The notes under the pieces are model-generated. The model was not told the DNA's origin and made no database searches. It saw only the letters and a program-made list of their open reading frames with translations. A stretch of DNA of 64,000 nt, taken from contig OW799233.1 of assembly GCA_941918925.1 (NCBI GenBank), positions 110,791,833-110,855,832 on the forward strand, read 5' to 3'. Position numbers and translations under genes: made by a program. Position 1 is the first letter of the stretch, and every line of letters begins with the position of its first letter. Source of the stretch: Phyto melanocephala. Its lineage: Eukaryota > Arthropoda > Insecta > Diptera > Rhinophoridae. Shown in pieces: positions 48,223 through 61,688 of the stretch.

Positions 48223-48575
48223 TAGCGTGTACCCACAACTTCGTCTTCTTAGTTATCGCCATGTATGGTAGCGTATTTGTGAATCCAGGTTGTTAACTGT
48301 GTATAAATTTTATTTAATTCCGTGCAGCCGTTTTTGTGTGATGAGTAACAAAACGTCTTAACATTCACATTCTTAATATATACATATTAGTAGTACTACA
48401 GTAGTACTACTAATTAAAATTAAAAAAAAAACTTAAATTTTCCGAGTTTTACCAAGAATTGTTTAATTTTTTTTTTTTATTCTGAAAATTTCAAATCAAA
48501 AAAAAAATTCAATTAAATCACTTCAGCCGTTCTCACGTGATGTGATTACATACATGGACCGTTTCATTTTTATAT
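48223..48575. mobile_element. Element fragment with TACTAGCGTGTACCCACAAC end
   Basis: It starts TACTAGCGTGTACCCACAAC and contains two copies of a CAGCCGTT...GTGATG motif, the later one close to the right end. This resembles the elements at 2266 and 56375. No coding content. Confidence 0.35.
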
Positions 48576-48755
48576 ACTTATAATGATTTAGTTAATTCTT
48601 TTTCTTTATATTATATATCCATATAAACATACTATATATCTGAAAAAATACGTACATGTGGAGTAAATATTTTCAGAAAAAAAACTAAAAAACTTTTTTT
48701 GGGTTAAAAAATTTTAAATTATATTTTTTAATTTGTCTAACAAGCTAAAAAAAAA

Positions 48756-49478
48756 ACAAGTACCAGTGCTATATTCGGCCGTGCCGAATCTTATATACCC
48801 TTCACAACGTGTAGTCATGCAATAACAATTGTTGTATCACCATTCATCCCATATAAAATACGTACATACGTACACGTTAGAATAAATGTGGCATCGAATC
48901 CCAGCTGAGCCAAAAAAATTTAATTTTATTTTATTTAATATATTATTTATATCTTATTATTTTTTTTAATTTTTTTAAAAAATTTTTTAAAATTTTTTTT
49001 AAATTTTTTTAAAATTTTTTTTTTGTATTTTTTTTGATTATTTTTTTCTTATTTTTAATATTTTTTTTTTTTGTAATTTTTTTTGTTTGGTATGTTTTTT
49101 ACATGTATGTATGTATGTATGTTGTTGTTGTAATTGTGAAAAAAAACGAGGTGGTCGTGGTTTTTTGCTCATATCTCAGAAAGTTATGGGGCGATTGTGC
49201 TGAATTTCAATAGCGATTCATTCCTGGATATTTCCAAGAGATTGATACCATATACAGATCTGAGGAACATATAGTTGCTTCTAAAAGTTGATTTCAACCA
49301 ACACACGGACAGACGGACAGACGGATAGACGGACAGACGGTCAGGGCTTAATCGACTCCTCTATTCATAAGCTTTCAGAAAATATATACTTTATGGGGTC
49401 GGAAATGAAAATTGTAGAAATTACAAACGGAATGACAAAGCTATATATACCCTTGTGCACCACAGGTGAAGGGTATAA
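48756..49478 (-). mobile_element. INE-1/DINE-like element
   Basis: Reverse-orientation copy of the CACCTGTGGTGCACAAGGG subtype. ACAAGTACCAGTGCTATATT is at the left, the tRNA-like segment at 48872-48912, a T-rich A/T tract to 49085, and (GACR)n at 49305-49342. The open frame crossing its right part is not a gene. Confidence 0.78.
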
Positions 49479-50859
49479 TGAGCTAAAACTATGTATTTAC
49501 CTAATTCTTTCGTATAAATTTTTTAATGTGTTCAAACTTTGTTTGAATACGCTGAACTTTTATTTGTGTTTGAGCTCTTCATCATTACTTTACTATACTG
49601 CGGTTAGCGTCTAAAGAGCTGCCCAAAATGTTCTAAAAGTTATGTTTTCCATTTCTTAATACTTCTAATCGCTATATTTGAGTAAACATTAATAACAAAG
49701 CATAACTCTCACTAAAACAAATTATTCTTTATTTAAGAAGCTTTTTTCTACAGCTTTGTTTGTGATTTCAACAAAAGAATATTAAAGCAAAAGGCGTTAA
49801 TGAAATAAAGAATCGGTATATCATAGCAAAAACAAATAAAAAAAAGCAAAAAATATTAAAGAGCAGTGTTAGTTAATAATTACATTTAAGCAATTTAAAA
49901 AGAACACTTTATTATAAACGATTTTTAATACATGCGAAACCCTCTTACTATCTTATTATATAGCTTTGGTCTTGGTCTACTGTCAAAACATGCAACCATA
50001 TTTTGAATGTTTTATTTCAGTTTAAATGCCCTATTTCATCTTTGTTTTAATTCAGCTTTCTTTTATTGCAACGTTATTCTATTTTTATTTTGTTAAATTC
50101 TTCAAAATATTTATCGTAAAGCAAAACATATATTTCTGCAAGGATGTATTTTATAATGCAATAGTAATATAATCACACTATTCTAAATTAATTCAGATTG
50201 CTTGTAAGTCATTTTGTTTATGATTGCGCAGCTATTTATATTTATTTGTGTTTATATTGATAATCATACTTGTATGCTAATGTTTATTGATCATACTTGT
50301 TCACTTATCGGTGCTTAACGGCAATAAACACAAATAAGTTAAATTAAAAACATTAAATAAGCTTTTGTAAACACTGTTTTTCTGTGTCCATGCAGCCGGT
50401 TTATAGAAAAACAAGAGACAGTCGATTTTGTGTACTGCTCAAGCTTGGAATGATAATTTGACTTCAGTTACTAAAAAATAAGAAACGGATTTTATAGAAC
50501 GCTGCTTAAAGAAGATAAATAAAAATAATATAGTAACTAATTAACGGTAAACATCTATATGACCTATTTAAAAAAGACATACCAACCCATACAGGGTTTA
50601 CCAAGTGCCAATGAATTCGGAAAAAGAAAATTTGCTGATTCACAATGTGTCGTAGGGTAGGTGTTGCATTGTTATAATGTCATAATTAAAAAAAAATTAA
50701 ACTAAAATTTTTGGGCAAATATAACTTTATGATAATATGACACTTAAGACATTTGTTTGGTGGGTAATAACATGTTTTATTTTTGCTTGAGCTGAACCAT
50801 ACAGACGTGGATTACTGCAAGCGCAATAACTGTCATTCAATATCAATGATTTGGCAAGG
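49479..50859. other. AT-rich intergenic sequence
   Basis: No open frame with recognisable content and no clear element ends. Confidence 0.5.
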
Positions 50860-51604
50860 TACACGGAAAGAAAAAATATGGTTGCGGTAATCATAATCTT
50901 AGAGCAACATACTATGATTGAATTGTATTATAATCATTAAAACATATAAAAGTTGCCAATTGTCATTATTATGTTTAATTAAAGTATCATGCAATAACCA
51001 TATACATATATGACTACAGTTAAAATCGACAATCCTTGCTTTTTTACGGCAAATTATTGAATTTTGCTTTAAGTTAGATAAAGTTATTTTACTTATCATT
51101 TTATTTGCAATTTTATACCAATATTGTTTTACATTTTCTCTTTTATTTTTAAATTTCTTTAATTTTTTCAACATTTTTGTAAATTTTTTTGACATCTTAA
51201 ACTTTTAGAATAATAAAAATTTATTCAGCAAGACGAAGAACAGTTGAAATCAAATTATTATTAAAAACAAATCATAGCTTGATTGGTTTCTAACCATACT
51301 GTTGTCTCACATATTATTTAATGATTGTTTGTAATTTTTAGTGCTATTGAATATAATTTTCTTTTTGTCAAATCAATTTCTTTAAATCATACTATTTTAA
51401 AACGGCAATCATATCGAAATTTATACGAAAAGTAAACATTAAACGATAAAACTCAAGTAAACACTTGATTACTTATCATGACAAAACCTATAATGAAATA
51501 AAATAAATTTAACTATTACTTGTTTTCGGCAACCAAATATTGTTATAATGAATATAATATGACCATCGTGATCATTTCGTAATCATGGTTTTTCTTTACG
51601 TGTA
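50860..51604. mobile_element. TIR element, TACACGKAAAGAAAAA ends
   Basis: The 745-bp stretch begins TACACGGAAAGAAAAAATAT and ends with the inverse of TACACGTAAAGAAAAACCAT. Both ends carry further GTAATCAT motifs. No transposase was recognised. Confidence 0.58.
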
Positions 51605-54299
51605 GGTGCTAAACATTTCATCCAATTTACTACGCTAAACTCTAGTTTGATAAAACATGTTTATACCAACAGGCTGTAATCGAACCACGGCCTTAAAGCT
51701 CACCCATAAATATATTAGAATAGGTTTAGAACTTTTTTTTTAATCAAAAAGATATAATTCTTTCTTTTTTTTAGCAATTTTTTTTAAATATAATGATTAC
51801 ATGGTTTTGAAACAATCCCTAAGTGTTAATTTATTATTATTTGAAAATATAAATTTCTTAAACATATTATTACCACTACATATCATTTATAATATGAATA
51901 GCTTACGAAATCTGATAACATAAACATTTTTCTCAATGAATTTTTAAATTTTAATGATGATTTTGTATTTTCTGACTAAAAAAGCAATTAAATCCAGAAT
52001 TCCGGGCAAAATTTTTTACATTCGAAAATATTTACACAAACAAAACATTAAATTAAAAGTAAAAACTTTATTGTCAAAAAAATACATGTATATGAATTGA
52101 AAATGAAAACAATAACTAGCCTTTAAGGATATACACGTTGAAGCATAAATAAAACTTTATCTCTATTCAGAAGAAATATTTTATTTTCATCAAAAATAAC
52201 TAATAAAAAACCATTTTGCATTTAGACCATAACTTTTAATCAAAACATAAAACATGTTAAAATAAGACAAAAATTTATATAAGAAAACTACTACAAAAAT
52301 TTAAAAAAATATATATAAATAAAACTATGTTACAATTGGACATATTTTTAACTGAGATTTAATTAAAAAATAAATTCATCCAAAACAATATCATTTATTT
52401 AGGACAAAATAGATAAAATTTCATTAATAAAACTTCAATAAATATTTACAAGAACTTAAATTAATAAATAAAAAACCAAACAGTTATCTTTGAGTTGATA
52501 TTAAGAAATAAATGTTACATATAAAAATTAGTTTTTATTCTACTTTAGTTTAAAAAGGAAATATTTCAATAAAACTTAAAAAAAAACATTTCAAATTAAT
52601 TAGCAACATATTTTTTATTTAACAATATAACGGAAATGGTGTTTTTGTAAGCGTCTGGAAAATCAAACTAACTCATCATTCAATATTTACAGAAAATATC
52701 TATTAGTTAAAGAAATAAACTATTTAACATACAAGTTGAAAACTGCTGTTTACGCTTTGAGATTCAAAACATCCAGACACAAAATAACTTCGACATTTTA
52801 AATTAAAGTCGGCATTTAAGTCATTTGTTTTGTATTCATGTGAGGTGTAATCAAAAAGTATGTCTACAACACAGCATCACATTACAAGTAGTTTAAAGTT
52901 AAATTAATTATAATTTATTACACCACCTAACGCCATCAGCAAAGTAAAGTCGTTCTCACCATCATTATCACGGTTGTAAAGGCATCAATCGAAGTGCGTT
53001 TCTGTATATGTATGAACGCAGTCAGTGGTAGCGTTATCTTTAGTATCTTGCCTCATATACTTAACCATTCATTTAGTTTAAAAAAAATCACGATTGTAAC
53101 AACTACCTCTTTTTTATTTTGATTACCCGTTTCAAGCGCCTTTAAAGCACTAATTAGCTTAAGCTCTGGCGTTCTTTATGAAAATAAAAACAAAAATTCT
53201 TGTCTACCTGCCAGCCTCCTAAGCGCACAGACCTTTAAAATATTCTGTTTAGTCAGTTTTGTTGTTTTTTTAAGAGAGCCTCTCCCACACTGAGTATTAT
53301 GTGTATAGTGTTGTTAATGATCTTCTGATGTTCTTTAATTTTCTTCTTTTAGTGGTTCCCTTTCTGTCTGTCTGTCCGTCCATTAGTCTGTCTGCGTTTT
53401 TTGTATTCCAAACGAGCCTCTTTTTGTATGTTTCGTCTAGATTTGTTTCTTCTGTTAAGGGCACGTGTTCGCTGGAAGACAGAAAAGCCTCTTGGAAAAA
53501 AATGTAAACGTAATAAGTTATGATCTTATTTGAAGCTAAGCAATGAAGGAGAAGATGCAATAACAAAAAAAAAATGAAAAACAACAATCGAAAAAATTCC
53601 ATGAAACCATGTGAGTACACTGAGAAAAAAATTGAATAATTAATTATAACATAAATTTATAACTAAATTTACACCTGATATAAGAGTTATCGTCTGTTTT
53701 TAAGGTAAGTTTGAATTAGCGAATTATAATACAATATTTGTAGATTGTACAAACTTATTTCAACAGAAATGTATATATCAAGCACGGATCCTGCTTACGC
53801 ATTTTTCGATAAGGTTTTATTAATATATATGAATTGTTTGTTTTATGTCTGCTATAACTTTAACTTATCAAAGGAAAAATGTTGGTTTGGTGGAGGGAAG
53901 ATCCTTTTTCCCTGGATCTGTGCTAGCTGCCTATAGATTATGGGGTGGGGCGAGTGGTGATAAGTGAGATAACCACATTAGGATTTTATAGAAAATTCGT
54001 CTCCAACGTTATAGCCGATGTCTGGGGAAAGTGACGAAATACATGGTCACAGAGATCAGTTTTTAACGGACATACCTAGTGATAATTCCTGAGAGGGATT
54101 TTTGGTTGATTTTGGACTTACCACAAAAAGCGCAAGCAGTTTTCACTTATGGTGTCTATATAATGGGCCATATGGACTATTTAAAAAAATAATATCTTAC
54201 TACAAGACAAGGAGTAACTCTTTACGTTGAAAGTCAGAAAGTTTTCAGAAACCTGAGGGACATTATGTCAAAACAGGTCTAGTTAGAGACTGAAGAAAG
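51605..54299. other. AT-rich intergenic sequence
   Basis: Two overlapping open frames at 53297-53620, on opposite strands, cross a TCTG/TCCG-like simple stretch and have no homology I recognise. Otherwise empty. Confidence 0.45.
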
Positions 54300-54720
54300 G
54301 CTTTTTCGATGTTAAACTATACTGAGCACTACGGGATCGCATGAAGAAATAGAAAGGAATGTATTTTGTTATAAAGAAGAAGTGCCAAAGGTGAATTCAG
54401 CTGGCACTAACCTACTCCTGAGTTGACTAGGTCTGACAACCACAATTGGGGATATTAAAAGGCATTGTCTTGTAGAAACTAGTATTATTAGATGGAAACG
54501 CGACACACTGGATTTTTGTAGGATGTGTAAAATTGAGAACGATATATTAACAGTGAAACACGTTGTATGGTACTACTGAAAGAACTTAGTTGCTCCAAGA
54601 TTCTTAAAATGAGGATAAATGTTTCCACAATGAATTTAACGATTTCTCAAAGTGAAAACTAGAGAATATAAATATCTAATCAGTTCATGAAAGTTTTCTG
54701 GTGGCTAGAAGGCAGGAAAT
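54300..54720 (+). pseudogene. Decayed C-terminal end of a second non-LTR retrotransposon
   Basis: Frames over 54400-54560 give HCLVETSIIRWKRDTLDFCR and MCKIENDILTVKHVVW. This follows the 'LTGHC...R..G....CR.C....ET..H.L..CP' signature found at the end of Jockey/BS-type open frames. Upstream text (SHEEIERNVF) may be an RNase H tail. Many stops; boundaries uncertain. Confidence 0.5.
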
Positions 54721-55911
54721 GATCAGTATTTCTTTCTGTTTATGAGTTCTTGTTATCATTATTTCTTCTTCTCCTTCTTTATTTTCGTTAAAAGAACGCA
54801 TAATGGACTCCTAGAATCTCCAAGTGTAGTCATCGGAACTGCTTTTGCATCCCCTCTTTAAGATAACGTTACCTATTTCCTAAATAATGGTTTCTTGTGA
54901 AAATGCAAAATGGTAAAATAAAGTAGGAAAATATCCACGAGAAATTTTCATGACATGATAAAATCACTGTATATTGGTCTTTGAATGTAATTCCGAATAA
55001 AACTTTAGCACAGAGCATCTGGCGATATCAGCCTTAATAACATCATAGATTTTATTCCAAATCTGCTTCCATTCTTCTGTAAAAAATTCCTCTGTATTAT
55101 CTCGGAAACGGGAGCAGAAAAAAGCTTCTGTCAAAGGGGAGAAATGTAGTAGGCGGCGGCGTCAATTTCAGAGTGGAATAAGTCGAAATATATTTCGGAC
55201 TAACGTATATACGCAGTATACTTCAGGCTGAGATATCTGCAAATTAACGGGCTGCACGCTAGCTGAGGTATTATACGGAAACTATATATTACTTTCTGTG
55301 TCTATATCCAGCGCTAGAGAACATTCGAAGTACTATTTCTGGGGCCTGTAAACTACATTGCCTGTAAGAGATGGCAAAGATAAATCTTGCTAAAGCTTCT
55401 GTCTTTTTAAGTTAGTCTTTGTGATTCTCCAAACCAGGCTAAAATTAAGAAACTTAAGCAGTCTTGAACAAATTTCCCCGAACCGTTTGATGAACCATAT
55501 AACGAATTCTGTGGTCATAATCTATTTTTCTAAATCTCTTACAGGTAGCACAAAGGTATCAACAAAATGGACCCAAGTATGCTGCCCAGCAGCTGCGTAT
55601 TCTACCTACCCCTATCTAAAGCGCGATAAACAATAAATATACTAAAGGGAAAATAAAATTTTTAAAATGTATTTCTTAGCTGGTCCATTGTTCATGTAAT
55701 TTGACGCTATAAAATTATTTTAAAGTTTTAGAGTATTAGATTACATTAGATTGTAAAAATAAATTACTTGTGTGCGCGTATATTTGGAGTTTTATTACTA
55801 AAAATTATAAAAGTTGAAGGTTGAGATTGGGATTGGGATATCCACTTCTAAATATAATACATTTTATTCTGTAGTTTTTTAAGAAATATAGGGCCACATT
55901 TTCAAATACTG
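54721..55911. other. Less AT-rich intergenic stretch, probably old element debris
   Basis: The base composition is less extreme than around it, and a - strand reading near 55020-55110 (RFRDNTEEFFTEEWKQIWNK) looks protein-like, but I cannot place it. It is possibly more of the decayed retroelement at 54300. Confidence 0.35.
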
Positions 55912-56358
55912 ATTGGCCTGTTCGTAAATGCATCACTGCGCTGCACAATATGATAACTTTGCGCTGCCACTGCAAATCATATGTTGCTGATGCTTCTTTT
56001 TTGCTTATTTTACTTTTTGCATTTACGTACGAGCGAACACTGCGCAAAAATTGAAAAAATAATTATAAATTTAATTTGAAAATTTGATGATCAACCTCTG
56101 ACTAATATTTCACCTTCGAATTAAAATTTTTAAAAAGTAAAATAATCAAAAATAAAAAATCACATTCTTTATACCTACTTATTCGTTGCATCAGCCATTT
56201 TTGTGATTAGTTTTTTGTATTTATTTGCGCATAATAGACTTCAATGTTGCATTTACGAACAGATGACAGCTGCAGTGTTGCCAACGTTTGCATTTACGAA
56301 CATTGTGCGCATATATACATATATACAGAGCTGTGATGCATTTACGAACAGGCCCAAT
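55912..56358. mobile_element. TIR element with repeated GCATTTACGAAC motif
   Basis: Inverted ends GGCCTGTTCGTAAATGCATC (55915) and its inverse (ending 56354). The 12-mer GCATTTACGAAC recurs at about 56249, 56289 and 56338, with a variant at 56018 and inverted in the left end. Repeated subterminal motifs often serve as transposase binding sites. Open frames through it are not genes. Confidence 0.6.
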
Positions 56359-56374
56359 GTGTTTTGCTTTAATA

Positions 56375-57000
56375 CTAGCTTCCCCGGTGCGCTTCGCTAC
56401 ATTCACCAGGGAATTTTTATGTATGTAAGTGTTACAATATAAAGCGATTTTTAAATGCAGCTTATTAATATTTTATTTTTTTTTAGATTTTCAAAATTCA
56501 GTTCAAGTCTGATTAAAATTTTTTTTACTAGGATTTTTAACATACAAATATACGCGCATACCTATAGATATAGACATAATGTATAATGGTGTGTATGTAT
56601 GTGAATTTTACTTTTTGATAGTTTTTATACTATTAAAGATTTCACCCATTAATTTTAAAGCTTTTTAACCAAATTTAAACATTTTTGCTATCACCATTTG
56701 TCAGGTATTATATAATTTTGACTGAAAGTATTTCATTCATGGGGGAAAAACACTTTGATTGGTTGTAATAGAGGAAATTGTCGTCAAAAATTACTCGTAC
56801 ACAGTTCCAACTAAATTTTGTTTAAAGTTTCCTATATATGACATCAAATATATTTATATGTATTTTATATGGCGGATACCATGCTCCTTGCTAAAATCCT
56901 AGCCATTTTTTCTCGAATAAAGAAATTGTTATCAAAGTAACTCCCACAAAGTTTAAAGCGAATAGCTGCTGTAGTTCTCAGAATATTTTTATTTATTTTA
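56375..57000. mobile_element. Element fragment interrupted by a non-LTR retrotransposon
   Basis: It starts ACTAGCTTCCCCGGTGCGCT, a terminal motif of the same general type as those at 2266 and 48223. It runs into the (AATA)-rich tail of the retrotransposon at about 57000. A possible continuation, GGTACTACGCCCACC, appears just past the retrotransposon's 5' edge at 59168. Confidence 0.35.
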
Positions 57001-59168
57001 TTTATTTATTTATTTTTATTTTCAATTCTATACACAAGACTTATAGTCTCTTATTACAGTATAGAATGTTTTAATATCAAAAACAAAAAAAAAAGAAGTT
57101 TAATATATAAACGAATTATAAATGAATGAATTAAAATATAAGAAATATATATAAGATAAACAAAGTTTTATGGTAACATAATACAAAAAAATATACATAT
57201 GTAACTAAAACAAAAATACAGTTTTATGTTAAAAAAAATTAGTTTGAAAACAAATTGTATAATGCTTTTTTAAAGCTGAGTGCGTTACTAATAATTTATA
57301 TATTATACGGGAGGCAATTCCAAAGACGAATTGCATTAATAAAAAATTGCCAATCAGAAATTAAAATTTGATGTCCAAAAGATATAAGCCTATTACCTCG
57401 ATCAGATCCCGAAAAGCTTAAACGGTTATAAAGATAAGATAGCTGACGGTTGTACACTATTTTGTGCGAAAATATAAGCACCCTTGTTTTCAACAAATTA
57501 TTAAACTGGATACCATATAACTACCTGTAAATGGTGATACAGATGCAAATCTTTTTAGGCCATATACATACCGAATGATACTTCTAAATATTGTGTCTAG
57601 TTTCCGATTACTTGCGGCGTCACAACTAGCAAATAACTCACATCCATATAAGAGAATAGGAATTAAATAGGTTTTAGCGAGAAGTGATCTTATCCTGATA
57701 GGAGTACAGTATTGCGTTGGCCATAATGTTCTAAGCATTGAATATGTTCGTCCACATGCGTAATTTATATGGTTGGACCACGAAAGATTTTTGTTAAAAA
57801 AAAAACTCCAAGATTTTTGGCTGAAGATACTATCTCTATTCGTTTATTAATGAGGTGAATATAAGGTATGATGTTAATTGTAGGACGCTTTTGAATGACT
57901 AGGCATTTGGATTTTTGAGGATAGATACTTAATCCATTAGCGGTAGCCCATCGCGATATGCATTCTAGCTCAGCATTTAGTGTTTCAATACGTTGTTCAA
58001 TTTCAGATGAGTCACAGCTGATGTAAATTTGAACGTCATCAGCATACATTCTTATTTTACAGAAATTAAGTTGGTTGGGAAGATCATTAGCATATAACGA
58101 GAATAGTAGTGACCCAACAATAGACCCTTGTGGCACACCTCTTACAACTGGTATTAAGTTAGACTTTTCATTTGAATTTTGCACATACTGACACCTTTTT
58201 GAGAGGTATGTTGATATCAACTGCGTAGCGGTAGAAGAGAACATAAACATATTTTTTAGCTTGTAACACAAAAGGTTATGATCAACTGAATCGAAGGCTT
58301 TAGAATGATCTAAAAGTACTAAAAAAATAGTTTTTCGTGAATCTATTTCTTTTCTTATATCTTCTGCAACATCTACAAGTGCAGTTATGCAACTTTGATT
58401 ACTACGGAAACCAGATTGTTTGTCACTTAACAATTTTTGATCACTTACAAAAATTCCTATCTGCTTCTGGATGATTTTCTCAAATATTTTAGACATGAAA
58501 GGTAATATGGCAATAGGTCTGTAATCCGATTTATTTTTTGGAATAGGTATGACCTTAGCCTTTTTCCAATTTGAAGGATAGCAACTAGTGGTAAGAATTG
58601 TGTTAATAATGTGAGTTATGAATGGCAGTAGCTTTGGAAAGAGTATTTAAAAAAATCTTGGATGAATATCATCTGAACCAACAGCATTAGACTTAATGGA
58701 CATGCAGCTTGTAAGGACCTCATATTGACTCACACAACTAAAAGAAAAGTTGTAAGAGGATTCGTTGCTGTAAGCATGGTAATAACTTATGTCAGCTTCG
58801 ATCATAGGAATGTTTATAAACTTTTCGTTAATATAATTTGGATCAAAATCACTAGCTTCATTATTTTTCAATTTTCCTATACCAATTTCTTTAATGGTTT
58901 TCCAGGTTTGCTTCGATCCCACTGCTGCACCAAATTTTTCAGCATAAAATTTGGACTTTTCCTGCTTAATCATTTTATGAACTTCCTTTCTTGCAACACA
59001 ATACTCTGTTCTTAAATCTGTGGTTCTAAACCGCTTCCAACGTGAATAGGTAAGGTCTCGATATTTAATTAGTTGCTTAATTCTTGTCGAAATCCATGGA
59101 TTTTTTGTTTGATTTATAATTTTGGTTTTAAGTGGAACATGTTATACAATGTATTCAATTTGCTTGGG
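57001..59168 (-). mobile_element. 5'-truncated CR1/Jockey-type non-LTR retrotransposon
   Basis: Runs from about 59168 (5' break) to an (AATA)n-like 3' tail at about 57001-57030 on the - strand, as expected for target-primed insertion. It contains the reverse transcriptase remnant described separately, a short 3' untranslated part and no LTRs. It seems to sit inside an older element (56375-57000 and from 59169). Confidence 0.78.
57290..59110 (-). pseudogene. Dead reverse transcriptase of a non-LTR retrotransposon
   Basis: Reading from 59110 downwards: NPWISTRIKQLIKYRDLTYS, the pre-RT region, then SDDIHPRFF, an in-frame TAA at 58647-58649, then ILFPKLLPFITH in the same frame. The RT core is intact: SDKQSGFRSNQSCITAL, HSKAFDSVDH, VRGVPQGSIVGSLLFSLYAN and the catalytic MYADDVQIYIS. 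A frameshift in a 10-base homopolymer (57796-57805) and another near 57500-57510 break the C-terminal part, which ends AIRLWNCLPYNI. The motif order fits CR1/Jockey-like elements. Three lesions show it is inactive. Confidence 0.85.
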
Positions 59169-60575
59169 AGGTACTACGCCCACCTAAAAACAAAAACAAA
59201 AACAGCCTATAACCTTTCGAAGGATAGACCTAGAGCATTGAAAAAAAAAATATTACAAATTAAATATGTAGTTGCGAAGAAAACGTATAGCGTACGTTAT
59301 TATATTAGATTCTGGTTTTAGAAAAAAATCTTCATATTCGCGAAATAATTGCTTTTCTGTATTTTAAACAAAACAAAATTATACATCTTTTTTTCAGTGT
59401 TTTGAAAAAAAAATAAAATAAATCCCCCAACAACCAAACGTAACAATGAAAACTTCTAAGAAGCTGGCGCTTACGATGTGGTTACATACCCACATACATA
59501 CATGTATAACCATAGTGACTTCATATCAAAAACAAAAAAAACAAAAAAGCAACGGATGTACGGATCTAGCTTATAAGAGAATACCACAATGAATTTTTGG
59601 TATGCGTACAATTGAAAGGTGAAAACAATTATTATTTAGGTTGTTTACGATTTCTTACGTGCTGTAAATTCCATAGTATATAATCGAATTATATTATATT
59701 ATGTTCTAACTACATACATTGTAGTTATGTATACATGTTGCAACATAAGCTACTCGTATAACCAAAAAAAAAAAAAAATAACAAAAAGCCATAAAAATAA
59801 AAAAATATGTATAAAATAAAAAAGCACATCATCGTTCAACCTTTAGGGAGTTTTTACGAAATATGCTTCCAAGCCACAACAACAAATAAATAAGATCATC
59901 AAAGAAAGGTTTGTTCTGTGTTTTATTGTATTTGGTTTTGAAATGTAAGTCTTGTGTTTAAGAATGAATAAAAACTAAAACAAAATTTGGTACGGGTATA
60001 ATACAATTTAAGTATTGAGCATATGAATACTATGGGCAAGAGATTCTTAAATAAAAATATTTTTAAATATTACAATAAAGATGTTCTTTAAATGGTCACC
60101 TCAATTCGTAATTTGTATCTGTTCTTATTAAAAACGAGTTGAGGTATAGAATTATTAAAATGCTGGAAGTCTAGGTAAGGTGGAAGAAGAGGTGCTTTTT
60201 ATGACTTCTACCCTTACAAGGCGGCAATTACAACATTCGATTGCGATTGAAATTTAATTGAAATGTTTAGGTTCGCTGTGTTAATTAAAATACAAATTAT
60301 TTCGAATGCCGTAATTTGCTTTCAGGTATTCACGTATGCCTGTTTAGGCATGTTGTGCGCTATTGCATCCATGGAAAAGCTTAAATTTTTTGTACACGAA
60401 AGAACAAAAAGTGTGACTTTTGTACTGCTGTCGAAAAATGAGATTAATTTATTTCAATAATAATTTTTTTTATATATTATTCTATCTTACAGCTACCTTT
60501 TTTAACAGTGCGTATAGGAAAAGGCATGGTCCAGATGTCCGTAATAGAGATAAAATTAGAGCTTATTAATTCAAA
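59169..60575. other. AT-rich intergenic sequence
   Basis: Begins with GGAGGTACTACGCCCACC, possibly the far side of the element split by the retrotransposon. No gene recognised. Confidence 0.45.
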
Positions 60576-61688
60576 ACAAGTAAGAGCACTATATTCGGCT
60601 GTGCCGAATCTTTTATACCCACCACCAGTTTTCCGTTCTTTTGTAGCTAGTGTTTTTTTCCCGAAGATTTTTGTTTCCCGAAAATGCGAGATTTATTTTT
60701 TAATATCCCGGGATCCCGCAGCAAAACATATAAAAATAAATTTGTTTTTAATTAAAAAAAAAACTTTTTATTAAAAAGCATAAAATAGTTTATAATGTAA
60801 AAGAAACACTTTAAAACTATAAAAATTAATAAAGAAACTTGAATTAAAAATATAAATTGAGTAAAAATATTTTGTATTGAAAAACATATTATTCTCTAGA
60901 TACGAGATCAAATATGCGCACAAAAAAACAAAAATACAGGTACTTCAGCTATGAGATCAAAAATAAAATCATTAGAATTCAATTTCAATATAAACAATAT
61001 AAACATCAACTTTTTTATTTCCCGGGATCCCGAAAAATAATCCCGGGATATAGGGAAGTGGGCGTAAAAGTGGGCGCGCCACATTTATTTTCCGTTAGAA
61101 CAAAGCATTTGATCAAAACGCCATGTGTGCAAAATTTCAGAGTCGTACATCCAATTTTGTTGCTTTCATGACGTTTTTGTTTTTAAATATACCGAAAAAT
61201 ACACTGTACGGTATAAATTTTCGTACATTTTGATCTATAACTCCTTTCCCAATGCATACATTTAGGCAATTTTCGAAGAAAAATATTGTTTTTACTCAGG
61301 AAATATATATATATATTTCGTGACTCTACGTTAATGCGTTTGGACACAATTCCATTTTATTCGATGTTCGAAGGACACGGTTTTTTCGACCTTCTCTTGC
61401 TTTACGAGCTAAACCTCTCTTCCTAATATTCCGATTTATATTCATTTATTTTCAATACCAAGTAAACCTTGTCTATAAGAAAGATTCTGGCAAAATTTGA
61501 GCCCCCTTGCTTTTTCGGTGCGACCTCTATCGTGCTTTCAACAGACGAAAATAGCTAGATCGTCATAAAATCAAATTCCAATTCAGAATATATATGCTTT
61601 ATGGGGTCTAAAATGGATATTTCGATGTGTTACAAACGGAATGACAAAATGAATATACTCCCAACATTTTTTTGGTGGCGGGTATAAA
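60576..61688 (-). mobile_element. INE-1-like element of another subtype, with a probable nested insert
   Basis: It starts ACAAGTAAGAGCACTATATT with the CGGCTGTGCCGAATC hairpin and ends with CCATAAAGCATATATATTC in reverse, CATTCCGTTTGTAACACATC in reverse, and a GGTGGCGGGTATAAAA end. This matches the classical fly INE-1/mini-me core more closely than the other copies. A segment rich in CCCGGGATCCCG-type motifs (about 60660-61057) looks inserted. Confidence 0.6.

Noticed and set aside
49288..49614. 108-codon open frame
   Set aside because: The first half is the (GTCY)n part of an INE-1-like element and the rest shows no domain.
53297..53620. Pair of overlapping open frames on opposite strands
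   Set aside because: They cross simple TCTG/CTCC-like text in an AT-rich region, and neither has a recognisable domain, splice context or conserved motif.
58725..59015. + strand open frames over the retrotransposon
   Set aside because: They are antisense shadows of the reverse transcriptase remnant, which has clear conserved motifs on the - strand.
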